This document shows, piece after piece, positions 47,325 to 59,759 of a stretch of DNA of 64,000 nucleotides. The position numbers were made by a program, and so were the translations under genes. This DNA is from Hermodice carunculata (taxonomy: Eukaryota > Annelida > Polychaeta > Eunicida > Amphinomidae). How positions within the stretch are numbered: position 1 is the first letter of the stretch; each line of letters begins with the position of its first letter. The DNA lies in assembly GCA_964020975.1 (NCBI GenBank), contig OZ026619.1:95030804-95094803 (forward strand). The letters run 5' to 3'. Under the pieces are notes generated by a model. It ran no database searches and was not told the DNA's origin. It worked only from the letters and a program-made list of their open reading frames with translations.

Positions 47325-48169
47325 TATGTAACTCATGTGCCTAACTCAACAACTGTGGGGTGCAAAGCATTCACAGGATGACTCCTATATTCAAACTGGC
47401 CATTTGACCTTGACCTTCAAGTCCCATTAAAAATTTGTGCCCCACATCAAGATTTCCATACATGGTCTGTTCAAATCAGGAAAAACTTTTTGAGTTATTG
47501 AAGAAAAACAATAAACTTGGACAAATGCCAAAATCCATAATCACTGGATCATGGTGACCCAAAAAGTAGTTCACCAAGTACAACTTCATCCACAATGTAC
47601 TCAAGGGAAATTTTGATCTGGAGGGTCAATTCTATTTGCCACTGACGTTTAAGTTACAACAATATCACTACAAAATCACCTCCTTCAACTTTACAGGCAT
47701 GGTGATCTTACAAAAATTGGGTCAAGGTTACTAATATTACACAACAAAATAGCAGTGGAAATGGTCTAAATATATCCTATAAATTTGTCATGTCTAATTC
47801 ACTTACTTTTCAAGATATAGACTTATGTATCTTGAAACACATTTTGGCTCATAATTTCCATCAAGTTATAGGTGGCACCACTAGTTACACATTACATGCA
47901 ACTGAGATTTTGAGCTCCTCTACAATCCCACTAAATTTCATGAAGATCTATTAAACATTAAGGACACTAGAGTGTCACAACTTTTTCACATTTTGACCCA
48001 TATACATGTATAAAATATTCCTGCAGGTAGTCCTTAAAGTCATATGGGGCTATCCTAAAAACTGTTGACTGTATGGCATTCACAAACTAAAGTCTACAGA
48101 CTGAGGGAATGACGGACAGACAGACAGACATGAGTGATGCCATGAGCTATGCAACCTAGGAACTGTGGT

Positions 48170-48960
48170 TAGTGTTTCTCAACAAATGCTTTCTTTCTTA
48201 AGTTTTTTTTAATTTTTAGTAGATGCAATCATATACATATATGTATAAAATATAAATAGATCACAGAAATAAATTAAGGTGTAATTGTAAGTGATGAGGT
48301 GAAATTCAACAAAATATCAACATGAGCTGACATCACTAAAAGGTAACTTAAATCACAGTACATTAATACAGCAACTGAGAATGAACAATAACCAAATGCA
48401 TGAGTAGACATCACAAACCGGTGACTCACAGTACAAAAATATAATATCTAAGGGTTCATAATTACCAAAAATATGCAAGTGTAAATTAAAACATAAATTA
48501 TACATACATCTTCACAAAATAAATACACAGATTGTACTGGGAGAGCATAAGAAAGCTGAAATCAATTCTGCTCATTACCATTGGGGTCCCAGAAAAATTA
48601 ATGGAAAAAATAAAAGTTGCATATACAAACAATAGTATGTACAATACACATATCACCCAGCCATCAGCTGTGACAAACTCTCCAGTCCCATTCACTGTAA
48701 TATAAGATACACATCACAGCAAATAGGACCAAAGTTCTTCATCTCAACCAATGGCAGTCATACAATGAGACAAAACAGAAAGTGAAATGACAAGAATGAA
48801 ATAAAAAGAAATGGAATGAACGAATAAAGGAATGGACTTCATTGCATCACAAAAAGTAGTAACAAACATGGCTGATTTGGCTGTGGTATGGACACTTCAT
48901 CTTCCTGAAGAGGCTTTGAGTGCCAAGTACTTCTTTACTTCCCTTTACAAGTGGATTTGT
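48170..48960. other. intron with no recognised feature
   Basis: AT-rich, low complexity in places; no element ends found. Confidence 0.4.
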
Positions 48961-48964
48961 GTGT

Positions 48965-49141
<177 letters not shown>

Positions 49142-49657
49142 GGGGGGGAGGGGGGCACACCACATGACATACTGTATGTCACATCATTAAAAACCCATTT
49201 TTCTCATCTTTTGACAAGACATTTCACACAACATAAAACCTTCTGCTATGACAGTGATGATAAGCATATCCTTACAATTTTTTTTTTTTTTTTTGCAATT
49301 GACCTATAAATTGCTGATGCATTGGTGGCTTAATACACAAGTCCCTCTACAGACACTCCACAGTCATTTCCTTTCTATCGATTGATATTCTGGTCAAGCA
49401 ATAACTGACCTAGCTACATATTACTGATTGATATTCTTGTCATCCAACAGCTGACTACAAACTGCACTGTGCCTGCTGTTAGCAGACAGCTGATACAGTG
49501 GCCCCCACTGACACCAAAAATAAAGTGCAATCTGAACCTCAACAGGCTGTGTGCCTTGGGTCTGTAAGTACACAATGTTAAATGACAGCACAGTCCCACA
49601 ACTTGAAGCTGGCTTCTTGTTAAAACAGCACCAGAACACCTGGGGGAAAATATCTAC

Positions 49658-49741
49658 CTTATAGCCATTGTCCTCTTTAGGGTTATGGGAGGCTGTTATC
49701 ATGATGCCCCAGTCACATCCTTGTCGCACCACGGTGTACGG
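49658..49741 (-). CDS. PGM2: PGM2 exon 4 of window: catalytic phosphoserine loop
   Basis: Twenty-eight codons read PYTVVRQGCDWGIMITASHN then PKEDNGYK. The TASHNPK motif is the active-site loop of the superfamily; its Ser is phosphorylated and shuttles phosphate through the bisphosphate intermediate. The exon is phase 0 at both ends with donor GTAGAT and acceptor TTTGCAG. The human counterpart ends KQDNGYKV, so the next residue must come from a downstream exon, which is the microexon at 45890. Confidence 0.97.
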
Positions 49742-50291
49742 CTGCAAACAGAATAAACACACAGTGACACATCTGCCCTCATTTTAACCCCCACCCTGCT
49801 ACATCATGTGTGCTTCCGTGTGTTCAATTAAAATTTCTCATTAATAACATAGTATCTCAAGTAGAATAGTTGATGAGGCCTATCATGGTACCATGCCCTA
49901 TGTCATCAACTTCACTTGGAACAGGTTGGGAAAAGTCACTATGTCCAGATGCAGATACAGATTGTTAAAGCTCAACCCATAAAAATACACCTCTTCCTTA
50001 GTCATACAAAGTACCACTCTGACATCAGGCTGAATTTTAAAAATAATTGCATGCTCTTGATTATAAACTTGCTGCACTCAGAAAAGTCACCCCCCCCCCC
50101 CCCCCCCCCCCCCGGATTCCACACACCTAAATAAATGAGAAGGTCATCAGCACACCTGGTAAGATGTCAAGTAGATTTGAATCATGATAATCATCTGGTC
50201 AAGTACAAATTTCAAAAGAATAATCATTATCGCAAACTCAATCCACACTATAACTGCCCTTGTAAAATAACAGCTCAAAGAAGTCTTTATA

Positions 50292-50469
50292 CACTAGTAC
50301 CTGCAATTTAAGACCACTGCCATAAGAGACCATCTGGTTTTTGTGACCACATTTCTGGTGGCACAACAGTCAAGATTCTTTGTGACTTTACCTGCAATAG
50401 AAGACTACCCACAATATGTTACCACTTTTAGCTGGCAGATGGGGTGGTCTGAAATAGCAGGTACCACTT
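50292..50469. mobile_element. TA-flanked mariner/pogo-like MITE, older
   Basis: From CACTAGTACCTGCAATTTAA to GGTACCACTT with TA on both sides; the body has 'gaccatctggtttttgtgaccac' and 'ggggtggtctgaaatagcag'. More diverged at the tips than the 54085 copy. Confidence 0.65.
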
Positions 50470-51108
50470 TATAAATATGTCTGGCAATGTATTTGAATAT
50501 ATTCACAACAAAACAGTATCAATGATAACATTTCTAATTGTGTCAATTATGCAACTCTAAAAGAGTTTTAAAGATATACATGTTGAAAGGTCACAAATTT
50601 CCCTTTTTGCAGTATTTCTATATTACATGCTAAAAACATCAAAATTTCATGTACAAAATTCACATTTTCTGGAGTATGAATGCAAAGAGAGAATTTTTGG
50701 ACAAGAGTAGACTCTCTTCCTTGGTTGTTCTGTGTGGTTTCTTGTTTGCATGGCTGAATCTTCAAAGTCCCACCCTCAAAAGTCTCAGTTATACCTTAAC
50801 AGGTGAGCTACTAGTGTGACTGGCAGTGACTGTTTTCATTTGTCGGCCCCATCAGTGATAATGTGCCAGTCACAATTTCTTCCAACCAATCATGGCGCTG
50901 CAGGGAAACTGCGCCCAAACACATGTGACAGTACATGTACGTCATTTTCAGCCCAAAATACATCTAAAAACAAAAACATCTTTGAAATTTCAAATAAAGG
51001 CAAGAGCACAAAAAATCGTTTGCCAGACAACAAACCACCTGCCCTCAAATCACCCAAAATTATCACATAATCTAATGATACTCATCCGTCATCAATCTCA
51101 AGACTTAC

Positions 51109-51193
51109 CACAAATGGTGTGGGACAGATTTTGCTGAACAAATAGACTGGCACTTGATGGTTAAGTAAAACTGTGGCCACAAGCCAGGCAAAC
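51109..51193 (-). CDS. PGM2: PGM2 exon 3 of window
   Basis: The exon starts with G, completing Arg, then reads FAWLVATVLLNHQVPVYLFS and KICPTPFV, ending in phase 0 before GTAAGT. It matches human FARLAATTFISQGIPVYLFS DITPTPFV. The acceptor lies about 95 bp downstream, in transcript sense, of a tetranucleotide microsatellite. The preceding intron is 7.5 kb, the largest inside the window, and is packed with repeats. Confidence 0.95.
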
Positions 51194-51288
51194 CTGAAAC
51201 AATGTAGTAACTTGTTATTACACAGTTCTCAATCAAGCTTCCATACCACAATGTACTTTCTCCTTCTCTGGACTTTGAGACTCTACAA

Positions 51289-51436
51289 TGTATGTATGTA
51301 TGTGTGTATGTATGTATGTATGTATGTATGTATGTATGTATGTATGTATGTATGTATGTATGTATGTATGTATGTATGTATGTATGTATGCATGCATGCA
51401 TGCATGAATGCATGCATGCATGCATGCATGTATGTA
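51289..51436 (+). repeat. (TATG)n and (CATG)n microsatellite
   Basis: About 25 TATG units pass into CATG units near 51390. It lies about 95 bp upstream of the exon 3 acceptor in transcript sense. Confidence 0.97.
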
Positions 51437-51439
51437 TAG

Positions 51440-52345
51440 GTGTTTTGGGATAAGAAAAGAGACCCCTTGCAAATATCAGTCTTTTTTGCTGGAGCATTCA
51501 TTGTTTTCTTGGATGGTCGCTCTGGCTTTTCTCTTATCCTAAAATGCCACATTTTGGCTACTTTTCAACCGCGATTCATGTTGTGATGTCAATTGACAGC
51601 ACTTGTGCCTGCTCACTGATTTTCTACATTATGATGTAGATTATCACTACATACACACTGATTTTCTACATTGTGCTGTATCTTTTAACTCTGTCACCAC
51701 TGATTATCTCTTTACTGGGAACATTTATATGCATCACTGGGGTTTCCCTTTATTGGGGTCCAAACATTGTTCGACACTGTTTCCCTATATAGAGAGGTCT
51801 AACAGCCATGGTTACAATAGATGCTTATTTAGGCCACAGACCACAGTTACAAATCATTGTATTTTTCATATTAGCATTTTTCAGTAAAAAAAATCAGCAT
51901 TTTGTTATTTTAAAATTTCGTGAACAGCATTTAACAGATAAAAATGTCAGAAAAACACAGATGATTTTTGTCATATAATTCCCAGCTCATTAATTTGTGA
52001 TAATTGAAATATGAAACAACACCTGGATGTCAGCTTTATACAGGTGTATGAACTGTATTCTTGCCAGGGTCACATCATTGCCCTTCCCCACCATAAAGTT
52101 CCCACCTGGCCCGGAAGAGGGTGCACCTATATGACCACCAATGAAGCAACTCTGTGATGCAGCAAACCTGATGTAGCTAACTTTATTTAAACAAAAGCTA
52201 CAGCATGCTGAAAACACAGTATCTTCACAATTATGGACTATTTCCACTGGGATGCACAACCAGCCAATCACAACTGTCTGTAATCTTTATTACTGAAACG
52301 GATCAATGTATATTAATGCTATAATTACAATTGAGGTAGGTACTT
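51440..52345. other. intron with no recognised feature
   Basis: Unique-looking; short ORFs only. Confidence 0.4.
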
Positions 52346-52349
52346 TAAA

Positions 52350-52784
52350 ATATTTACATTCAATCTAACTTTTAACATTGCAAGTATAGGAGAGAGCCTG
52401 GTGTGTCATGAAACCATAACACAGTAGCCATGTGTGTTATGGGACCATAACACAAGTGTCCCGCCCACATTCCAATAAGCCACGCCCACTTGGGTTTCCG
52501 GAACTCGGCACTTGAATATGTTGGGTAAATCAGTTTCTGGACGTTTCTCTTAATTTTATGTATTACATTTCTAAATTTCGTGTAATTGAGCAGAAAAATT
52601 AAGAGGGAAATGTAAATATAAGCAATGAGGGTCGCTTTTGTGTGTGTTATGGCATAATGACGCGGGTGATTGAAGGTGGCATCGGGCGAGGCGCACTGGC
52701 GTGCGGCACGCCCACGATGTCAGCTTCAATCACGCGCGTCATTATGCCATAACACACACAAAATCGACCCTCATTTCTTAAATG
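52350..52784. repeat. 435-bp interspersed repeat with terminal hairpin, copy 2
   Basis: Same length and ends as 35902-36336 (begins 'atatttacattcaatc', ends 'tcatttcttaaatg'). The terminal inverted arms are equally preserved. Confidence 0.85.
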
Positions 52785-52965
52785 ATGCAGAAACAATAAT
52801 ATTATAGTCTTTTTATTCAGATAGAGATGGAAAAACAGGCATGTATACGTATCATGTGACTTTGCTTGGGGAGCTAAGTATACAGGGAGCTCCCTGACGG
52901 CAGAACCAGGGGACATGGCATGTGATCACAAGGGAGTGTAGTAGTGAAAGAGTATTTATGGTAAT

Positions 52966-53165
52966 GCAAGACTGACAGAACTTCCATGATGGTCAATATT
53001 GTGATGTTCCTTTTAAAGTATTTGTGATGATGCAAGATTGAGAGCACTTAAACATTAATTTTTTTAAATTGTGATGTTTCATTCAAAGTATTTCTGGTGA
53101 TGTAAGATTGACAGAACTTACACATTGATGGTCTACATTGTGATGTTTCTTTCAAAGTATTTATG
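52966..53165. repeat. three-unit minisatellite, about 67 bp
   Basis: Three diverged units contain 'gattga.agaactt', 'attgtgatgtt' and 'caaagtattt'. Confidence 0.65.
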
Positions 53166-54084
53166 TATGTGATCAGCTAGTACTCATGTCCTGGCAGTAC
53201 AGATATTTTATTTTGTTCTCTTTATTATGTATTTGATGGGGGCTTTGCAAAAATATCGAAATTGGTGCGTGCATGTCAAACAAAATAAAGTGATTTCACA
53301 ACATGCTCAAGTCTTTATTAATTGTTCAATTATAATTGCAACATTATTAATGTCAGTGTCCTTTAACAAGCTAAGAACAATTCTCATGTGGTGGGAAACT
53401 GGGCAACTTTCCAGAGGCTTGAAAAACTTGTAAAACTACTGTGGTTGCCCAAGGGCAACTTAAAAAAGTTAATTTCTGACCCTGATCTCTAATGCAGGTG
53501 CATGGACATAACTTGTCTAGTGACAAGATATATCGCATTTATTTTAGCCATGTTTTATTGCATCATTAAATGAAAAGTGTAAGCATGCCATCACATACAT
53601 GTGCCCAGCACAGAAGCTTACTCTGCAGAATATGCTATATCACCCTTTACAATAACAGGTACATGCATGGACAACAGAGTTACAATGTAGGTGTTTCACT
53701 ACAACATGTGTGAGGAGAAAGTATTCAACTTTCTCATCACATGTTTAGGAAACTCAGGCTAATTTTATTATGTTTAGACTCTACAGATGTCTGACATGAG
53801 ACACAAAGTTTTACCAATTTGAAATGATAGTGCTATACGTATCACGGTCACCCGCAGTCATTATGTGGTTCTTTGCTGGACCACCTATATGATCCCTACT
53901 GGTTTGCAGTATACAACAGCTCTACATGACGATTGATGCCATGATTTAGTTTTTCTTTCATTATTATTAAACATTGTTAAACATTTTATCAATGCTGCAA
54001 TGTGTACTCCATTTTTTACAGACTTCGTGGAATACCTAGTTGAGTCAACATATGTAAATTGAAACAAAAAGCAAGTTTCATGTA

Positions 54085-54262
54085 CAGTGGTACCTGCTGT
54101 ATGCAACCACTGCCGTGAGCAGCCACATTGCATTTTGTGGTCACTAGGCTTGGACATAGGACTCAATTTCTTTGTAAAATTTACCTGTGGTAACAGGTCA
54201 CCTGCTGTATGTGGCCACTTTTTCTTGGCAGAAGGGGTGGCCACATACAGCAGGTACCACTA
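54085..54262. mobile_element. TA-flanked mariner/pogo-like MITE
   Basis: Inverted ends CAGTGGTACCTGCTGTATGC and CATACAGCAGGTACCACTA between TA dinucleotides; inside are 'ttttgtggtcact' and 'aggggtggccac'. Confidence 0.8.
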
Positions 54263-54339
54263 TACTTTAGTTTTGGGTGATTGTGCATTCATATATTTCA
54301 TGTATCAAGTGCATTGGTCTAGGCTCAGACACAGTTGTT

Positions 54340-54535
54340 GCATTTGTGTCTTTTTGTCCAGAACCACTTCCTAGTACTCATTACCCTATTCCGCAGTCCG
54401 AACTCTTTACTCTCCATAAGCTAACCTGTCACTGTCTAACCTATATAAATATGGAAGTATTATTGTCCATATTGCACACAGTCCTTTGTAGAATTTTGAC
54501 ATTGGCTGTATCAGCCCAAATAAATTAAAGGGTCT
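54340..54535 (-). repeat. interspersed repeat, short-microsatellite copy
   Basis: Its inverse matches 62966-63330: both contain GACAGGTTAGCTTATGGAG and 'gggtaatga.tac.aggaa'. The copy here lacks the long GT/GA tract found at 63042. Confidence 0.75.
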
Positions 54536-54539
54536 TAAG

Positions 54540-56010
54540 CGGGTAACTACTCAGAACATGTTTCACAGCCTGTACCCGTACATGTCTCTGAGTAGCGGCT
54601 CCTTGTCTAAACTAAATATTCAGCAAAGACAACCCACATAATAATGAATAAATATGAACATAGCAAATGCTGAATTAGTTAAATAAGTGAAGTTTTGCTT
54701 ATAAATGCAGAGCTTCAATATGAATGTAGAATACCTATCAAACCATACATAATTACTAAACAGTATAGAACAAGTGTGATCATGGCATGTTGATTAATTT
54801 TACCTGTGTAAAAACCCTGGTGCTGAGGGTCAGGAGTAAACATTAAACTTCTAGAAGCTCTCCTGTTTTAAATCTTGGCATCAGAGAACCAAATTGTACC
54901 TGTGTCATGACGCAATTATTTGACCATGGGGTTGCATTTACTATTTAGTTTATAATGATTTAATGTGGAGTGTAATAGGTAAGGTCAAGATCAACTGATT
55001 CATGTGGGTTCTCAGTAGAAGGCTCTGTAGGCAGGAGGGCTAGATATGAGTATTTCCATTAGTCACTTGCAGCTATATAACTTTAAAACCATTCTACCTA
55101 GAAACACCAAATTTCTTGTGGTATATGGATCTACATAAATAAAATACTCCTGTAAATTTGGCAACCTATGCTGCAAAACTTTTCAATAAATTGAATGTTA
55201 CGTTCACATAAAATCTAATGGGAATACACACCTCTAGCCCACCAGAATGCTGTGTATTGGGTTGTATATTCAGCCAAACACATACACAATTGCTAATTGC
55301 GACCTCTCATGTTGTCACAATATAAATGTAATGTTCTATTGTGTTTGTTTTATCATAATCACATTTTGTATCTCGACGTAGTGAATAAATCATGGCAATA
55401 CCAAATGTTTATTTCTTTTTACACAATACATGGAATAGTGGTTTGAATGAGTGATGTGCTTATCTTTGATCATACCTAAACTTACTACTTGATCTGGCCA
55501 TCCTAAATAGTAATTACTGCCATGAAATGGTTGTAACCCAAGTTCCAAGGAATAGTCCTTTTTGAGGGGCAAAAACATACTGTGGGTTAACATGTATTTT
55601 TATCACTGAGGTGAATTTAGTGGGATGGTGCTATGAAACTGTTAATCACTTTGGTTAATTGCCCACCAGGAATTACTTATGTGCATTATATTAAGTTTAG
55701 AGGCGTTAGGAGCCACAGGTCACCGCTAGTTGAAGGAAACGGTTAGGCAATAAACCAAGGTGTTCATGTGTACATGTATTACATGTAGCTAATTTATTTC
55801 AATCATATGGTTGAGGAGGTTTACAATGATAATCATACGTGGGTGATCGGTCCCTCCCCCTAATGTTCACGCATGGGTAAAAGAGCAGCAAAATTCTCTA
55901 GACTTCTGCAACAACACTATGTGGGCATGGTCTACCAAACATTGTGCGGCAAATTACTGCCTGAGTCTCTGATGCACATTCAGTAAGTTAAGACCAAATT
56001 AACATCGATC
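54540..56010. other. intron with no recognised feature
   Basis: No element ends or coding similarity seen. Confidence 0.4.
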
Positions 56011-56014
56011 TATT

Positions 56015-56508
56015 ATTAGGAGCATAGAGAATATCTATGCTGAGCTGACCTAGATATTCTTCACACTTGTGGTTCTGTGAACTTGGGATAGGACAAAATA
56101 GGTAGACACTTATCAAAGGTACATCCCTACCAAGTTTGACACAAATCTGGCCAAAATTATTTAAGTTATAACAATTACAAGAAATTCCCATGTTAAACCT
56201 TCCTATTAAAATTTTTTCGAAGATTATCACAAAAAAACAACAACAACAAAAAATCAACGTGGTGTGACCATTTGAACAAACTTGACTGAGACCCACGCAA
56301 GGTACAGTGCCAACAAGTTTGAAGTCAATCTGACTGACAGTTTCTTTTGGAGAAGTCCAAAATGTGAATTAGCATCATAATCTCTAGTGAACAACTTTGT
56401 TTGACCCTTTCACACAGAAATTATCGACAAAGTGTCAGCTTGATCTTTGTAATGGTTCTAAACAAAAAGTCGAAAATAGCTAAAACGCACAAAATCATTA
56501 AAAACAGA
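56015..56508. mobile_element. HINE/pearl-like element, family 2, copy interrupted by family 1
   Basis: It begins with a hairpin (56029-56059, arms GAATATCTA) that contains ATGCTGAGCTGACC. Inner phrases match 41880-41990. It stops where a family 1 element begins at 56509. Confidence 0.55.
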
Positions 56509-58600
56509 AAACAAGAGACTCATGGGCCTAATGCTCTGCTGGTACTGTGGCTATGTTGCATCTGTTCATTTCAAAGTTGTGAATCCTCAAGTGGCTTCGG
56601 AACATATAAAGCTTATGTGATTTTAGTCTCATTTGTCAACCAGATGGTACTTCGCTTCACATGAAATCATAGCTTATCTGTGCAAATTTCTGTCATGGAT
56701 ATTGTTGCATGTACAAAGACAATGATGAGTGAGTCCTGAACTTTATGTTTTTATGACAGAAAATCAAGGTCACCCAGATTATGCAATACAAAAGGCCCAT
56801 AGGCGTGGTGTTGTGCTGACATTGCCATTGATGTCCAAGCTACACTCTACCATTACAAAATCACCTCTTTCAACTTTACAGGCATGGTGACCTAACAAAA
56901 ACAGGTCAAGGTCACTGATATTATATACAATTCTAGCCTTGGACATTGTCTATATATCCTATAAATTTGGTAAGTCTAATCCAACTACTTTTTAAGATAT
57001 GGAATTTCATATCTAAAAACACATTTCGGCTCACAATTTCCGTCAAATTATGGGTGGCGCCACTAGTATCATTACAAACTTAGACTTTGACTTCCCCCAC
57101 AATCAAGTCAAATTCCATGAAGATCTGCCAATAATTAAAGATGCTAAAGAGTTCACAAGATTTTCATATTTTGACCCCCTACATTGCATAATATTATAGA
57201 AAGTGCCACCAATATCGAAAGAAACCTAGATTTTTATACAGCTTATAAGTCCAGGAAGTTATATTGGGCTCACTTGGAAACTGCGCACAGTATTGCCGTC
57301 ACAAGATTTTACATTTTGACCTGTGTATTACATAATACTATAGACGGTGCCACCAACATTGATGTCTACAAAGATTTTTATACACATTATAACTCCTAAA
57401 CGTTATATGGGCCTATCTAAAAAATTGTGGGGTGCAGACCATTCACAAGATGACCCCTATATTCAAACTGGCCATTTGACCATGACCTTCAACTGGGATT
57501 AAAAAATTGGTATGTTCAAAATATGCTCGCCACATCCAGCTTTCCATATGAGCTGTTTCTTCAAATCGGGTAAGAACTTTTTGCATTTTTGACAAAATAC
57601 AATAACCTTGGACAAGCGCCAAACCCCATAATTACTGGGTCACAGTGAACTAAAAAAGAGGGCCAAGTAAAGTTTTGTGTATTTTGTAATCAAGTGCAAT
57701 TTTGATCTAGAGGCTCAATTCCCTTTGCCATTGATGTCCAAGCTACACCCTGCCATTTCAAAATCACCTTTTCAAGCTTACAGGCATGGTGACCTAACAA
57801 AAATAGGTCATGGTCACAGATATTACATAACATTCAACCCTTGGCCATGGTCTTTATATCCCTTAAATTTGGCAAGTTTAATCCAATTACTTTTCCAAAT
57901 AAGGAATTTTACATCTTAAAACACATTTTGGCTCATAATTTCTGTCAAATTATAGGTGGCTCCACTAGTATCACTGGTACCTTCAACTTTGACCTCCCTC
58001 ACAGTCCCACCTCATTCTGCTAAGATCCACCAAAAATCAAAGGTGCTAGAGTGTTCACAAATTTTCACATTTTGACCTTTATATATCATAATAACCATCT
58101 GTTCCGTGGTCACAAAACAAATAATAATGTAGGTGGTGCCACCAATACCAAAAGAGGCCAGAATTTCATACATCCAATAAGCCCTTAAAGTTAGATAGGG
58201 CTAACTTGAAAAATGTGGAAAGTATTACGCTAACGAGCAAAATTTTACAGTTGGACGGACAGACATGAGCGGTCGCAAAAGCTCCGTGACATTTGGTCAG
58301 CAGAGCTAAAATCCCAGCGTCACCTACTGAACAAAATAAGAAAAATTATAGATCGTTTATATTAAATTCACAAGATTTTGACATTTTGACATTTTGACCT
58401 TTTGAACTTTGTATTACATAATATTGTAGGTGGTGCCACCAATATTGGCAGGGACCTAGATTTTCAAACACCCTTTAAGTCCTGAAGGTAAATACGGCTA
58501 ACTTGAAAACTATGGACATCGCACTAAAGAGCAGAAGTTTACAGTCGGACGGACAGACATGAGTGGTCGCATAAGGTCTGTGACCTTTGGTCAGCTAAAA
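56509..58600 (-). mobile_element. HINE/pearl-like element, family 1, copy 4
   Basis: The left tip is ACAAGAGACTCATGGGCCTA then TGCTCTGCTGG. One right tip, TTTGGTCAGCAGAGCTAAA, ends at 58310. A further partial unit continues to 58600 with a second, shortened tip (TTTGGTCAGCTAAA). It has two large core sets (56890 and 57790). Confidence 0.68.
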
Positions 58601-58672
58601 ACCTGACATGAATGTCTGACAGCATATATGATAGGTTAAACTGTTAGGCCCCAACATATCAAATGCACTCAC

Positions 58673-58761
58673 CTGTGACTGTTATGCCGTGCATCATAAC
58701 CTATCACAACTCCATTCTCTTTCAGTTTCGGACAAACTTTCTCCATGTACCTCAAGAACCC
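58673..58761 (-). CDS. PGM2: PGM2 exon 2 of window
   Basis: The exon gives GFLRYMEKVCPKLKENGVV then IGYDARHNSH, ending with AG of a split Arg codon (phase 2; donor GTGAGT). It matches human GFCRYLEKQFSDLKQKGIV followed by ISFDAR. The ARHNSHRFA run is the compact form shared with other phosphohexomutases; human PGM2 carries a longer AHPSSGGSSRRFA loop here. The preceding intron is only 331 bp, the shortest in the gene. Confidence 0.95.
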
Positions 58762-59092
58762 CTGAAAGTTAGAAAATTGTGAAATTCATCAGTGTACTTG
58801 AAAGAAATTTAATATCTTGTGTAGTTTTAGCCCTGCATTGGAAAGCATTTAAATCTACAAGCTACAGTCCAGTTTACAATCAACTAACTGTACACAATGT
58901 GATGTTTATGACAACGTGGCTTAGTATGCAAATGAGCTGCAAAATACTGTTGATCTCGACATTACTACTACACATGTACTTTGACTGCTTTATTTTGAAG
59001 CAAAAAACAAACAAGAAAAGGTTACGTTTTCCAAATCGTACATACTGAACATGCTGATGCAAGATGCCAATCTGCGAATATAAGCCACTAAC

Positions 59093-59160
59093 CTGTGTGG
59101 TCTGTATTATGCTCAAGTCATTCATCATGGAATAACCAGCACCCATTCTTGCACGAAGAC
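59093..59160 (-). CDS. PGM2: PGM2 exon 1 of window: N-terminal strand region
   Basis: The exon encodes LRARMGAGYSMMNDLSIIQ followed by TTQ, matching the human stretch GLRAAMGPGISRMNDLTIIQ. It begins with GT, which completes a Gly codon split after its first base (phase 1), and ends at CAG before a GTTAGT donor. The acceptor is TTTTACATTAG. This is the first conserved block of domain I. The upstream exon with the EFGTAG motif was not seen and should lie right of the window. Confidence 0.93.
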
Positions 59161-59242
59161 CTAATGTAAAACAAAAACAGCCAATGCTTGCATGTAGAAA
59201 TCATAATTTATAACAAACCACTGACACATTAAGAAATCTTAA

Positions 59243-59473
59243 CTCATTCCACCCTAGTGACGTTTTTTCCCGCTAATATCTAAATCTCGTCTGCTAATTG
59301 TATTTTGCTAATGTAGTGATTATTTTTCGAAATTTTGGATGAAACTTGCACGGAAGATCATTCCAAATTATGTGCCCATGGTCAACAGCTTTCCTTGGCG
59401 CGCCCTGGGAGTAGTGCGCCCAGGACGCGCCAAGGAAAGCTATTGATTCGGTCCTCTATTAGGGTGGAATGAG
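59243..59473. mobile_element. TTAA-type MITE, family CTCATTCCA, member 2
   Basis: Perfect inverted ends CTCATTCCACCCTA and TAGGGTGGAATGAG are flanked by TTAA at 59239-59242 and 59474-59477. It shares the CTCATTCCA tip with the element at 3063. It too has a GC-rich hairpin with arms AGCTTTCCTTGGCGCG near the right end (59388-59444), but of a different sequence. Confidence 0.85.
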
Positions 59474-59759
59474 TTAAAACAGCTACCATTTATATCATGT
59501 TATATGTAAAAATCAAGACAACTGACACAGGTACAAGTCATACAGCAAGCATCACCTAATTTTGTCTTTTTTTCCAACTATTTTACATACATGTATCTAC
59601 ATGATCTAGCTTCACAAATTTTACTGCTACCCTACTAATTTGTTGAACCCTTATGGTGTTCAGTTATACTTGCAGGGAAGTAAGTGTCTTTCATTTATTT
59701 CACTTAACAGTCTGAATTCCAGGGTAAACAACATACACTAGAACAGACTGATTTTCCAA

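Larger units (their letters stand above)
46279..48165 (-). mobile_element. HINE/pearl-like composite, with nested Penelope fragment
   Basis: The left tip AAGAGGGCTGTGTCAACAGC then CCATGCTCAGCTGGCC has family 2 features, and GACAAGTCAGCTGAGCTAA follows at 46350-46370. Family 1 core units follow from 46560. A Penelope reverse-transcriptase piece lies at 46836-47111. The right end is 'ggacagacagacagacatgagtgatgcca'. It is probably a family 1 element inserted in a family 2 element. Confidence 0.6.

Noticed and set aside
51105-51552. His-Thr-Tyr-Ile and Cys-Met-Tyr-Val repeat ORFs
   Set aside because: They are translations of the TATG/CATG microsatellite; the real coding part is only 51109-51193.
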